Below are positions 47,366 through 57,684 of a stretch of 64,000 nucleotides of DNA, piece after piece (within the stretch, counting starts at the first letter, position 1; each line of letters starts with the position of its first letter). A program made the translations under genes and the position numbers. The DNA is from Gautieria morchelliformis (Eukaryota > Basidiomycota > Agaricomycetes > Gomphales > Gomphaceae). Location of the stretch: contig WHVA01000449.1 of the NCBI GenBank assembly GCA_015179125.1, positions 1 through 64,000 of the forward strand, written 5' to 3'. The notes under the pieces are model-generated. The model did no database searches, had not been told where the DNA came from, and worked only from the letters and a program-made list of their open reading frames with translations.

Positions 47366-48696
47366 TCACAACATGCCTAATTTATGAATCAAGAAACGGT
47401 GTTGAGCCAAAGGCAGGGCCTTCGTGAAAACGTCGGCGACGTTCTCAGCGGACCTGACATAGGTGATCTCGGCGTCACCATGATCGATGAGCTCGCCGAG
47501 CCAATGCCCCTCGACGCGGAAGTGCTTGGTGCGGGGGTGATGGGAAACGTCCTGGAGATTGGAGATCGTCTGCATGTTGTCGCAGTAGATATGGATCGGT
47601 CCGGCAAGGGGCAGCCTAAGTTCCTGGAGGAAGTGGCGGACCCAAAGGGCGTGCTTGGCGCTAGGGATCAAGGCCATAGACTCGGACTCGGTCGTCGACA
47701 GAGTGATCCGGGTTTGCTTCTTAGATACCCACGCGGTAATACAGCCGTGATAAAAGCAGATAAAACCCCCCACAGAATGGGAGTCAGCTAGACCCGCGAA
47801 GTCGGCATTGGAATAGATCTTGATGAGGGGAGTGGAGGACGAGCGGCGCAACACAACGCCTGCGTCGCGAGTGCCCTTCAAATAGCGTATAACGCGTTTA
47901 ACGGCCGTCCAGTGAGCCTCACTGAAGTCATGCGTGTGTTGGCTCAGCTGCTGGACAGCGAACGCAATGTCGGGGCGGGATCCTAGAACGGCATACATCA
48001 AGGAGCCGATCGCTTGGGCGTAAGGTGCGTCTGGTGCGGGACCACCATCAGGGCGCGGCTTGAGGGTTTTGATGTCATGCAGGACAGGAGTGTTGACCGG
48101 TGGTGCTTCATCCAGATTGAAATGCTGGGCAATGACGTCGATGTAATGGCCTTGGGAGAGTTTAATGAAATCGTGATTTGGATCGATCTCGACCCTGATC
48201 CCGAGGATCTTGAGCATCTCGCCAAGGTCCTTCATAGTGAAATTAGAATGGAGGAGGGTTTTAACACTCGCCATCAGCGTCTTAGAACTAGCAAAAAGAC
48301 TGAGGTCGTCGACGTAAATAGTGATGATGGTGAGCCGGTCGCCGGTCTTTTTGTAGAAAACGCAGTCATCTGCGTGACACCGCGTGAAACCGTCATCGAG
48401 CAAGACCGTCGTGAGCTTCTTGTACCAGGAGCGGCCTGACTGCTTCAAACCGTAAATAGCCCGGTGCAATTTGAGCACGCGACTCGATCCATCGTCAAAG
48501 CCGTCCGGCTGGCGCATGTATATCTCCTCATCTAGAGTAGAATTAAGATACGCGCCTTTGACATCCATCATCTCGATCTCCCATCCCTTTTGGATGGTGA
48601 TAGCGGGGATGAGCCGGAGGCTGTCTAATTTGACAACCGGTGATGTGACCTCAAAATAATCCATGCCAGGTCGTTGCGTGAACCCCTGCGCAACTC
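47366..48696 (-). pseudogene. Copia RT and RNase H (X, 3' half)
   Basis: Open from the break (VAQGFTQRPGMDYFEVTSPV) to the stop, about 443 codons with no internal stop. RT motifs: MMDVKGAYLNSTLDEEIYMR, AIYGLKQSGRSWYKK and the intact catalytic IIYVDDLSLFA-type block (TIYVDDLSLFASS). RNase H: VSKKQTRITLSTTESESMAL, HHPRTKHFRVEGHW and NVADVFTKALPLAQHRF. Unusually well preserved for this window; only the 5' part is missing because of the inversion breakpoint. Confidence 0.92.
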
Positions 48697-48834
48697 ACTA
48701 GTCGAGGGGCGATGATTGATCAATCAACCATGACATTATCTTGAATGAGTGAGCGGGCACTGATCGTGCAGTCCAAGGGAACGGGAGAGCCCAGTGGGGA
48801 GGCTTTCCAACTGGTGCTCCTGTAGAGTGAATGT
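48697..48834 (-). repeat. Segmental duplication copy Q, part C (inverted)
   Basis: Reverse complement of 9600-9738. It begins tcactagtcgaggggcgatg at the inversion junction and ends at AATGT, the left target duplication of Copia Y. Confidence 0.9.
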
Positions 48835-49058
48835 TGTTAGTAATCGGGATGATGACACCGCCGAGGCAGAGCCGGCACGCATTTAGCCGGAAGTTCGAGA
48901 TCGCTCTCGGCCCCGGGTTGCTGGTGCGCCGGCATCGCATCGGCACAGCAGCTCGAAGAGATTGGTAATACAATGGACATCATATTTTGTATATAAAGGC
49001 AGAATGATCTACTTGAGATTGTAGTATAATCAGTTTATTATATCTCCTTCGTTCCACA
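48835..49058 (+). repeat. 5' LTR of Copia Y
   Basis: TGTTAGTAATCGGG...CGTTCCACA. It contains a TATA box (tatataaag, 48990-48998), the probable promoter of the element. Confidence 0.94.
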
Positions 49059-49071
49059 GGTTATGGGCCCC
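49059..49071 (+). other. Copia Y primer-binding site (half-tRNA type)
   Basis: GGTTATGGGCCCC directly follows the LTR and is complementary to the anticodon arm of initiator tRNA-Met, as in Drosophila copia. The same site follows the Copia X LTR at 56360. Confidence 0.75.
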
Positions 49072-49148
49072 AGCCATAACTAAACTACTACAGACCTAGC
49101 TTACTCCAACCACGCTCTATACTCCAACGACTCAATAACCAATCGACG

Positions 49149-49976
49149 ATGTCGAGTAGCAACAACACATACAAGATCGACCCCTTGAACGGGGATAATT
49201 ACGCGGCGTGGCGCCGGCGGCTCGAGTGGATACTCGATGACTTAGATCTGTGGGACGTGGCTATCGGCAGGGAGACAGAACTGAGACCGGCAGATGTCGA
49301 CAATGTCACTGCGACCGAGCAGCAGGAAATCGACGACTGGAGAAGGAAGGACAAGCAAGCTAGAAAAGAGATTTGTCTCAGAGTCGCCGATGAACAGCTA
49401 GTTTACATCAATCAGACAATGTCTGCATTTGCTGTATGGACTAGTTTACAAGCTATATTCGAATCTAAGGGAGCAGTGGGAATCGTAAATCTCCGAAGAG
49501 ATTTCTTCCGGACGCTTGCCGAAGACGGCGCGAACATGGAGGAGCACATACGCAAGCTCCGCGGCATTCAACAGGAACTGAATGCGCGGGGACATTACAT
49601 CAGTGACACCGAGTTCTCGAACATGTTGCTGACGTCATTACCAGATTCTTGGTCAGCATTTATTACGGCAGTAAACGCCAGTGGAGCCGGGACGACAGCT
49701 GATATATTAATAGCTCGAGTCCTCGATGAGGATCGAGCACGGAAAGCTGGATCGGCACGGCAGACGGTGCTTAAGGCGCAACAACGTCACAGGACCAAGA
49801 AAGATGACTCAGGAGCAACAAAGGGAAAATGCCGAAATTGCGGCAAGAAGGGTCATTACATGAAAGACTGTTGGGCGAAAGGGAGGGCCAAGCACCGAAA
49901 TGGTTCAAATCAGGGAACAAAGAAACAGTCAAACAAGCGGAAGAAAAGGACTTCGCATTTGTATCTAAGGAGGTAG
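49149..49976 (+). CDS. Copia gag polyprotein (Y)
   Basis: Structural protein, 275 residues, intact within its frame. The N-terminus YKIDPLNGDNYAAWRRRLEW is the UBN2-type gag start, then VWTSLQAIFESKGAVGIVNL and RDFFRTLAEDG. The zinc knuckle CRNCGKKGHYMKDC is at about residue 228-241. In element X the same knuckle is followed in frame by protease; here the frame runs out at 49976 after a 1-nt shift near 49880, so the protein lacks its natural continuation. Confidence 0.85.
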   Translation: MSSSNNTYKIDPLNGDNYAAWRRRLEWILDDLDLWDVAIGRETELRPADVDNVTATEQQEIDDWRRKDKQARKEICLRVADEQLVYINQTMSAFAVWTSLQAIFESKGAVGIVNLRRDFFRTLAEDGANMEEHIRKLRGIQQELNARGHYISDTEFSNMLLTSLPDSWSAFITAVNASGAGTTADILIARVLDEDRARKAGSARQTVLKAQQRHRTKKDDSGATKGKCRNCGKKGHYMKDCWAKGRAKHRNGSNQGTKKQSNKRKKRTSHLYLRR

Positions 49977-52900
49977 CATACAGTGCTATATCTGCATCCG
50001 ACTGGCTAGCCGATTCAGCGGCAACAACACATATAGCTCGAAACCGAAACGATTTCGCTAGCTATGCCGAGGAACCATCAGAAATTGAAGGAATTTCACC
50101 CGGTGCGGTGCTACATACACAAGGCCGAGGCACTATATACATGGAATTCAAGATCGGCGCCAAGATGAACACGATCGAACTACGTGACGTCAAGCATGCA
50201 CCGGATGCACCGAACAACCTTATCAGCGTAGGGCGTCTAACTGATAAAGGCAACACGGCCACATTTTCAGGCACTGGCATCGAATTCAAATCACGTGCCG
50301 GAGTTACCTTCGCACAGGGACAGAAGCGCGGGCGGCTGTTCTGTATGAAGGCACGGGTCACTCGATCAGTCGAGGCACAGGACTTTGCCACAGCGGCAAA
50401 GGGACGGTCATGGGACAAATGGCACAGGATACTCGGGCACGTCAACATAAACTCGATTAAAATGTTGAAATCTAACGATCTAGTTACTGGACTTGAGATC
50501 GACGAGTCAAACGAGCTGAGCCAGTGCAAGGCATGCATACAAGGCAAACGGCATGTGGAGCCGTTCCCCAAAAGAGCCGATGACACTGTAGAACAGGTCG
50601 GTGACCTAACAGTATCCGATGTATGGGGGCCTGCCCAGACCGAGGGACCATCACGTGAAAAATACTTTTATTCTTTCATGGACATCAAATCGAGGTACAC
50701 TGCAATCTATTTTGGGAGCACCAAAGATGAAGCGCTCAAACACTTCGAGACGTACAAGGCATTCCTCGAGACCCAAACAGGTCAGAAACTGAAGAGGTTT
50801 CGCTCAGATAATAGAGGGGAATATGTCAATAAAAATTTCAAGGAATTTTGTGCAAAATATGGCATTATCATGGAGACCACAGCTCCATACTCCCCAGCCC
50901 AGAATGGAATCGCCGAACGACTCAACCGGACCTTACTCGAGCACGCGCGGGCAATGATATTTGCCAAGAACCTGCCAAAAATACTCTGGCCCGAGGCCAT
51001 GGCTTACGCGTGTTATATCAAAAATCGATCACCCACGCGAGTGCTTGGAGATGACGCAATGCAGTTCCAAGCACTATTCGGCAAGAAGCCAAACATAGCA
51101 CGTCTAGAGGAATTCGGGACAAATTGCTGGGTTATGGTGCCGGATCAACGTCGAGCCAAACTTGATCCAAAGGCAGAAGAACATATCTTCATCGGAGTAG
51201 CAGAACATGCAAAAGCCTGGAGGTATTACAATAAAGCCTCAAAGCATGTTCAAATTTCGAGAAATATTACATTCGACGAAAACGACAACAGACTCTACCC
51301 TATCCCAGATAACGACGATGACGACACGGCACCGCTTGAGGGGGAGCACTCACTGCGCGAGCATGTGCCGGACCTGATCCCATCTACCCCGCAGATGTCA
51401 TCACCCCAGACGACGCCCGTTCCTGATCCACCTGAACAAGCGCCAGCTCCACAGATTCGACGGAGCGCGCGTATCACTCAAAGACCGGATTACCGGAAAC
51501 TGAATGATTCAGGACGCACCGAGCAGGTTTACATAACGAGAGAAATCGTCACTGAACCTGAGAATTACAGAGCAGCGGTATCACGTGATGATGCGCCGAT
51601 CTGGGAGAAAGCGATGGAAATTGAAATGGATCAACATAAGACATTAGAAACATGGGAATTAACAGAACTACCACCTGGACGAGTAGCTATCGGTTGCTGA
51701 TGGGTATACGCCGTCAAAACGCAACCGGATGGACAATTAAAGCAAGGGTTGTGGCTCAAGGATTCACACAGAGGCCAGGGATGGATTACTACGAGATAAC
51801 TTCACCTGTGGTCAAGTTCGATTCACTACGTGTTCTATTAGCGATCGCAAACACACTCGATTGGGAAATCGAAATGATGGATGTCAACGCCTATCTCAAT
51901 TCAACCATAGATGAGGAGATCTACATGCGTCAGCCCGACGGCTTTGATGATGGATCTGGACGCGTTCTAAGAATATACAGAGCGCTCTACGGACTCAAGC
52001 AATCAGGACGAGCTTGGCATCAGCGCTTATGCAAATTACTACTCGACCTCGGCTCCCATCAAAGTACAGCCGACGAATGTGTCTACATCAGGCAAGATAA
52101 GGACTCAATCGAAGTCATATCAGTATACGTGGACAACTTCGGACTATTTGCTGATTCCAAAGGAGGGATGATTAAGCTCAAGGGGGAGCTTCATGGAAAA
52201 TTCCCCTTAACAGATTTAGGAGAGATGAAGAAAATCTTGGGAATTAGAGTTGAGAGGAATAGGGATGAGGGAACACTGATCATGTCTCAAGGACATTACA
52301 TCGACATCATACTTGATCGATTCAACATGGCTACGGCACATTCCGTATATACAGCTCTGCATAAAATGATCAAACTCACGACACCTATGGACTCAACAGG
52401 TCCAACTGCCGAAGTACCCTATGCCAAAGCAATCGGATCGCTAATGTATGCAGCACTCAGCACGTGACCTGATTTGGCCTTTACCGTACAACATCTGAGC
52501 CAATTCACTACTACTTACGGAGCCGAGCACTGGACGGCGATCAAACACGCGCTCAGGTACCTCAAGGGGTCACGTGACGACGGCATAACCTTCCGACAAG
52601 ACGCTGGTCTCGACCTCGAAATATTTGTTGACTCGGATTATGCTAATAGAAAGGACGCACTGTCTATTAGCGGCTATGTAGCTATACTAGGAGGGGGAGC
52701 CATTGCATGGAGTTCGAAGAAGCAGCGAACGATCGCATTATCTACTACGGAGGCCGAATACATGGCACTTACCGAGGGTGCCAAGCAATTGATCTGGCTG
52801 AGGCGCTTCATCGAGGAGCTAGGAATAGATCAAGCCCAGCCCACGTCACTTCGATCAGACAATCTAGGCGCCATTACACTATCGCATGACGCAACGTATC

Positions 52901-53148
52901 ATGCACGTACCAAACACATCAATGTCGCATATCACTTCATCCGTGAGAAAGTGGCCTCTCACGAGGCATCACTTACGTACGTACCAACGAAGGAGAACGT
53001 AGCGGACATATTTACAAAGGGATTGGATTTACACCAACATAGGTATCTATTAGGGAAATTAGGATTTTGTCGAAGGGACTTCTCGCTGAGGGGGAGTGTT
53101 AGTAATCGGGATGATGACACCGCCGAGGCAGAGCCGGCACGCATTTAG
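49829..53148 (+). pseudogene. Copia pol: protease, integrase, RT, RNase H (Y)
   Basis: Protease WLADSAATTHIARN; pre-integrase WDKWHRILGHVNINSIKML and CKACIQGKRHVEPF; integrase SDVWGPAQTEGPS, FRSDNRGEYVNKNF and APYSPAQNGIAERLNRTLLE; RT EIYMRQPDGFDDGSG and ALYGLKQSGRAWHQRL; RNase H SSKKQRTIALSTTEAEYM and NVADIFTKGL. Defects: TGA at 51698-51700 and at 52465-52467 (both positions are Arg in relatives), a 1-nt deletion near 51732, loss of a codon in DVNAYLN (DVKGAYLN in X), and the catalytic YVDD changed to YVDN (52127-52138). Inactive. Confidence 0.92.
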
Positions 53149-53320
53149 CCGGAAGTTCGAGATCGCTCTCGGCCCCGGGTTGCTGGTGCACCGGCATCGC
53201 ATCGGCACAGCAGCTCAAAGAGATTGGTAATACAATGGACATCATATTTTGTATATAAAGGCAGAACAATCTACTTGAGATCGTAGTATAATCAGTTTAT
53301 TATATCTCCTTCGTTCCACA
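53097..53320 (+). repeat. 3' LTR of Copia Y
   Basis: Five transitions distinguish it from the 5' LTR over 224 bp. TSD AATGT follows. Confidence 0.94.
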
Positions 53321-53389
53321 AATGTAAGTGCTTGAGATTGAAAATTCGAGATGCAAAGTAATGGACTGGTCAAGTGGACCACACCCACC
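53321..53389 (-). repeat. Segmental duplication copy Q, part B (first piece, inverted)
   Basis: Reverse complement of about 9550-9600 (aagtgcttgagattgaa... ggaccaca). It ends at CACC next to the Pack-type element. Confidence 0.85.
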
Positions 53390-55589
53390 CACTGTAGAAA
53401 ACTCCGACATTAGATTTCAGTACCTTTTACACAAACGGCAATAATCAGTACCTTTGAGCACTGACAAATCAGTGCTCAAAAATATCATTAAATGAACACC
53501 AAAAATAAGTGCTTTTGAGCACTGATTTTCAGATACTAAGAAACATGCAGGTATGTGAAAAAAAAAAAAAAGAAACACGATCGCCCCCTTCACTCCGCCG
53601 AGCGCATGTTAGACCATTAGGCGTACAGAGCAATTTACTCTTGTTATCGAACCGAGGCCGCCAAGTAATTAGCGCCGCCGCCACTATAGCATGAAATAAT
53701 TGCTCACCAACATCGTGGCGGCCAATGTACCTTGTACGCGCGTCGGAATTTTTCCCCCAAGTAATTTGAATCTCCGACCTGCTTGAATTCTAACTCGTCT
53801 CTTCCCACCATGACCACGGCCAACAGAAAACAAACTATAATGCTTTCCCTCATCAATTTTTTGATCGTGCCCAGTTATGATGGAGCGTACTAGCAGGAAA
53901 ATGGGGAGTATGTGCACAATCATGATGTTATCGCGTGATCCCACTCAACACCTGCATCAAAAAGCTCTTCTTACAAATAATATCGTGGGGTTGGGTAAAA
54001 TCATGGTGGTTTAGAGGGTGCCTCCTGGTAAGCTACTCTTTCATTGAAAATACCATGCATATACTCAATATATTATTGCTACGTGCCCCTCTGCTGCTCT
54101 CGCTCTTGCACTCTGGGTCTTGCTCTCGCACCATCTCCCCTCGCCTGCTCATTCTCACAATAGACCGCTCCCGCCCTCGCTCTCGCCATATGTCCCCTCG
54201 GCTGCCCTTGCTCTTACAATAGACCACTTCTACTCCCACTCATATGGAGGTTGCGAGAGGTGAGTGTGGGGGCTGGGCTGTCGCAAGTATTGGGAACCAT
54301 GTTGCATGCCTTATATGCCTACCTTCCTCATCGCTCACATGCTCACATTCCGATCCTTCCAGCATACGCAGTCCTATCAGACCCCCAGGTGCGCCAATGA
54401 ACATCTCTACTATTACTTAACTCAACCTGACCACTGTATTTCTTTTTTTGTACAGAAACGCGGCCTTTATGATCGACATGGGGAGGTACGTGTTGCAATT
54501 CGCCCTTGTCATTGTTCTTTGAGCTCCCTTTATTTTACTTCGTCACTTATCATTTTATACTTGCCCGGACGTGAGCTGACAAATATTACCCTTCCCCCTC
54601 ATCCAGGAAGGCCTGACACAACATGAAGGCGGTCAGCACCCCAATCCCTTCGATATGTTTTCATCCTTCTTCGGTGGCGACGGACGTGAGTCGTTTCATT
54701 GTGAATTTATCGTTCTGCATGCTCAAAATGATACTTTGCCATATAATACTCCTCGTACTCATGTGCCATATCATCCATGACACTTGTGATCCTGTGACAC
54801 TGCAGCCCAACAACAGGAGGTCTGCCGCGGGCCCATGATGACAAGCGACTTTGAGGTGAACCTCGAGGATATGTACAAGGGTGTCGAGATCGATATAGGT
54901 TCCAAACATCGTCTTTGCATGATTTCTGCACTGACAATTATGCTTTCGAAGCCCATTCCGATCCTGCCTTTGGCTTTCATCTCCATTTCTCATGATCCTG
55001 TGACTCGGTATCCAGTTCATGATTAACAAAAAGGTCCTCTGTGACCACTTCCGCAGCTCCGGAGGACTCGCACATCCAGACGTGTTCCACGTGCTCGTTC
55101 CACACATCCAGCACTACACGCTCAATGTCCCCGTGGGCATTGCCAAGGGCAGTAAGTTCATGTTTGAGGGCGAGGGCGACGAGAGCCCGGACTCGGAGGC
55201 GGGCGACGTTGTTATATGCGTCCTGGGCAGGAAGAACAAGGGCGGTTAGCGGCGGATGGAGATGAGTTTGTATAGCACCGAGAGCATTGGGGTTGAGGAG
55301 GTGTGTGGGGCGACGTTGGATGGGTTGGGACATAGCTTTCATTCTGTCTTTCAGTAATAGAAAGCACTGTTATATTGTGTTCTAAAGTACCATTTATAAG
55401 TAACTTAAGAACTGAAAATCAGTGTTCTAGGGCACTGAAAGCGGACATTCTAGCTACTAGATTTCGGTACCAAGCTTATCGAGAGGAAGCGTCAAAAATC
55501 TCCTCCCTGGATACTTATTATCAGTAACTTGGGCACTGAAAAATTGGTGCGTAATGTACTTATATTAAGTGCCCCGAGTTACTGCAGTG
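53390..55589. mobile_element. Pack-type DNA transposon (CACTG...CAGTG ends) carrying a DnaJ fragment
   Basis: A 2200-bp insertion in segment B of copy Q, absent from copy P. The ends are imperfect inverted repeats: CACTGTAGAAAACTC on the left and, reverse-complemented, CACTGCAGTAACTCG on the right. CACC lies on both sides (53386-53389, 55590-55593), where copy P has one ctacc. Subterminal regions are rich in gcactga/tcagtgc motifs, including a 9-bp-stem hairpin at 53456-53477. No transposase is present. The ends resemble the CACTA/Plavaka-type group; family assignment is inferred. Confidence 0.75.
54363..55369 (+). pseudogene. Captured DnaJ (ER Hsp40, Scj1-like) gene fragment with introns
   Basis: Exons are still visible between gt...ag introns: 54363-54388 (YAVLSDPQ, the end of a J domain), 54456-54485 (KRGLYDRHGE), 54607-54685 (EGLTQHEGGQHPNPFDMFSS, then FFGGDG), 54806-about 54894 (MMTSDFEVNLEDMYKGVEID) and 55016 onward (FMINKKVLCDH, then the C-terminal domain LNVPVGIAKGSKFMFEGEGD, ESPDSEAGDVV). 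The HPD-containing start of the J domain is absent, most of the CxxCxGxG zinc region is deleted, the fourth donor is mutated (ATAGGT), and a TAG at 55247-55249 stands where relatives have Trp. It is a DNA-level capture, since introns are retained. The parent gene is not in this window. Confidence 0.8.
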
Positions 55590-56184
55590 CACCTCCCAAC
55601 CGGACAGGTTTGAGTGAGCTGAGGAAACTTGGTGGAGACGTCCTAGCCATTGGATCAGGTCTACCAGTCCGACACACCATAACTTCGGGATGCTTTAGAA
55701 GTCTGCGGACAACAATGGGAACTTCTTGACAGGGTTCGTATATGACAAAGTGACATTGAAACAAGGCATTGAAAGTGAAACCATCCGCCAATGGGAGCAG
55801 AGCAGACCTGCCACGACTGGGAAAATTTAGTTGCCAGTCTGAGAAAAGACGCGCAGATTGAGCATATCCCTAAAATGTAGTTACAAAATCACCTACATGA
55901 CGCCTCTTCGGTACTTTACGAGAATCTCTGAATGCTTGCCTGAATTCACCAACCTTCTCAAGGACAGCTGCGAAGACGTATAGGCTAACTAGAAGGCCCA
56001 GGGGCAGGTTTTTGCCGAGGAACTACGTGAATCGTACACGTACCGCTCTCACCTTATTTGACTGTGAAGTTGACAGTGATGGTCAACTGATATTGCTGAT
56101 ATTGAATATAATAAAAGCCTTGAAGCACCTCGCCTAACTTGTTAGCCTTTTCATAGTTGGAGGTGTAAAAGACAATGACAATGA
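55590..56184 (-). repeat. Segmental duplication copy Q, part B (second piece, inverted)
   Basis: Reverse complement of 8976-9545. It ends acAATGA at the Copia X 5' LTR; AATGA is the second copy of the X target duplication (TCATT on the other strand at 47129-47133). Confidence 0.9.
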
Positions 56185-56359
56185 TGTTGAATACCATCGC
56201 TCAACCGTTAGTCATCCTGTGGTCACTCATGGTTGTGGTTCCCATTTTCATCTCCTACCGAATCCCTTAGTTACAGTAGTTACAGGCGCTGTATATTTTT
56301 CTGAGACTCGCTGGTTGAATGTTATCATCTTTATCCACAACCATCATCTACTCTCTTCA
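56185..56359 (+). repeat. 5' LTR of Copia X
   Basis: TGTTGAATACC...CTCTCTTCA, 175 bp. Matches the inverted LTR at 47134-47308 at 173 of 175 positions. Confidence 0.93.
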
Positions 56360-56438
56360 GGTTATGGGCCCCGCGCTCTAAACCATAATCCAAAGTAAAG
56401 TAATAAAAAAAATAAAACTTCCTGTAACAATCGCCGTT

Positions 56439-57684
56439 ATGTCTGCCCTCACACGGCCGAGCTCCCTATACCGGATCGAACCACTCACCGGAGACAATTA
56501 TCCCACGTGGAAGGAGAAGATGCGATGGATCTTGCTTGAGCAAGATCTATGGGAACATGCATCGGGTCAGGCGACGAAACCAGTGCCGGCCGACGACAAA
56601 AATGTAACGGCCCCGGAGAAACAAGCGATCGCAGATTGGATGAAAAGAGATCAACAGGCTTTCACGGCAATCAGCTTGCGTATCAGTGATGATTACCTAG
56701 TCTATACATACGGTGCCACGACGGCACGCGAGGTGTGGCTAGCCCTGCTTACAATCTTCGAAGCAAGAGGGCCGTTGGGTATAATAAATGTACGTCGGGA
56801 TTTCTTCCGCACTTTCATAGCCGAAGGCGAGAACATATACAAAAGCTGCGCAGCCTCCAACAGCAGCTGCACACACTTGGTGATCTAGTCAGCGATCGCG
56901 ACTTCTGCAACGCGCTGCTCACCTCACTCCCCGGCTCCTGGTCCACGTTCCTTACAGCGATCAATGCCGCCCTTCCCACGCTCTCCTCTGACGTACTCAT
57001 AGCTCGTGTTCTCAAAGAGGATCGAACTCGGCGCTCCACTCACGGCACGGAGACGGCCTTGAGGGCGCAGGACAAGCGCGGAAAGGGGCGCAATGGACAT
57101 AATGATGGCGGTGCCACAAAAGGGAAGTGTAATAATTGTGGCAAAAAGGGGCATTGGGTCAAAGACTGCTGGGCCAAGGGTGGCGGCAAAGAGGGGCAAG
57201 CGCCGAAGTGGTGGAAAGATCCAGCTAAGAACTCAAATGCAGACTCTATTAAACAAGCTACCGAAAGCAAAAGCGCTGCTGACGACTTTGCGTTCGCCGC
57301 CATAGAGTCCGCGGACCCCGAGCTGGGCGACCAGTCATCCATTGCTGGAGATCTATCGTGTCGCGCCACCATCTCTGCATCAGAATGGCTGGCAGACACG
57401 GGATGGACGACACATATCGCCCGAAACAGGGGGGATTTTATTGAGTTCAGTTCTGACCCATCAGAGATTGAGGGCATTGCCCCCGGGAGCCCCTTGAAGA
57501 CTTTAGGCCGCGGGATTGTCCAAATGGAATTCAAGGCTGGCGATCGCACGTTTACGGTGAGACTAACGGACGTGAAGCACGCTCCCGATGCACCAAACAA
57601 CATCCTCAGCGTCGGGAGGCTCACGGACATGGAGCATGTAGCTCTGTTCACCAATAACGGTGTGAAATTCCGCTCCCAGTCAGG
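56439..57684 (+). pseudogene. Copia gag and protease (X)
   Basis: Gag start YRIEPLTGDNYPTWKEKMRW; FEARGPLGIINVRRDFFRTF; a frameshift near 56845; then LRSLQQQLHTLGDLVSDRDF. The knuckle CNNCGKKGHWVKDC is followed in the same frame by protease (WLADTGWTTHIARN, where DTG is the active site) and VKHAPDAPNNILSVGRL. Gag and pol therefore share one frame in this family. Interrupted at 57684 by the solo LTR. Confidence 0.9.

Larger units (their letters stand above)
47134..48696 (-). mobile_element. Copia X, 3' half (separated by inversion)
   Basis: The LTR at 47134-47308 (175 bp) is the reverse complement of 56185-56359 with two differences. Pol follows and stops abruptly at 48696, where segment C' begins. 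See the 5' half at 56185-60701. Confidence 0.9.
48835..53320 (+). mobile_element. Complete Copia element Y with LTRs and TSD
   Basis: LTRs 48835-49058 and 53097-53320, 224 bp each, differing at five positions, all transitions. The TSD is AATGT (48830-48834, 53321-53325). The PBS GGTTATGGGCCCC follows the 5' LTR and the polypurine tract GAGGGGGAG precedes the 3' LTR. Gag and pol lie between. The uninserted target is visible at about 9600 in copy P. Confidence 0.95.
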
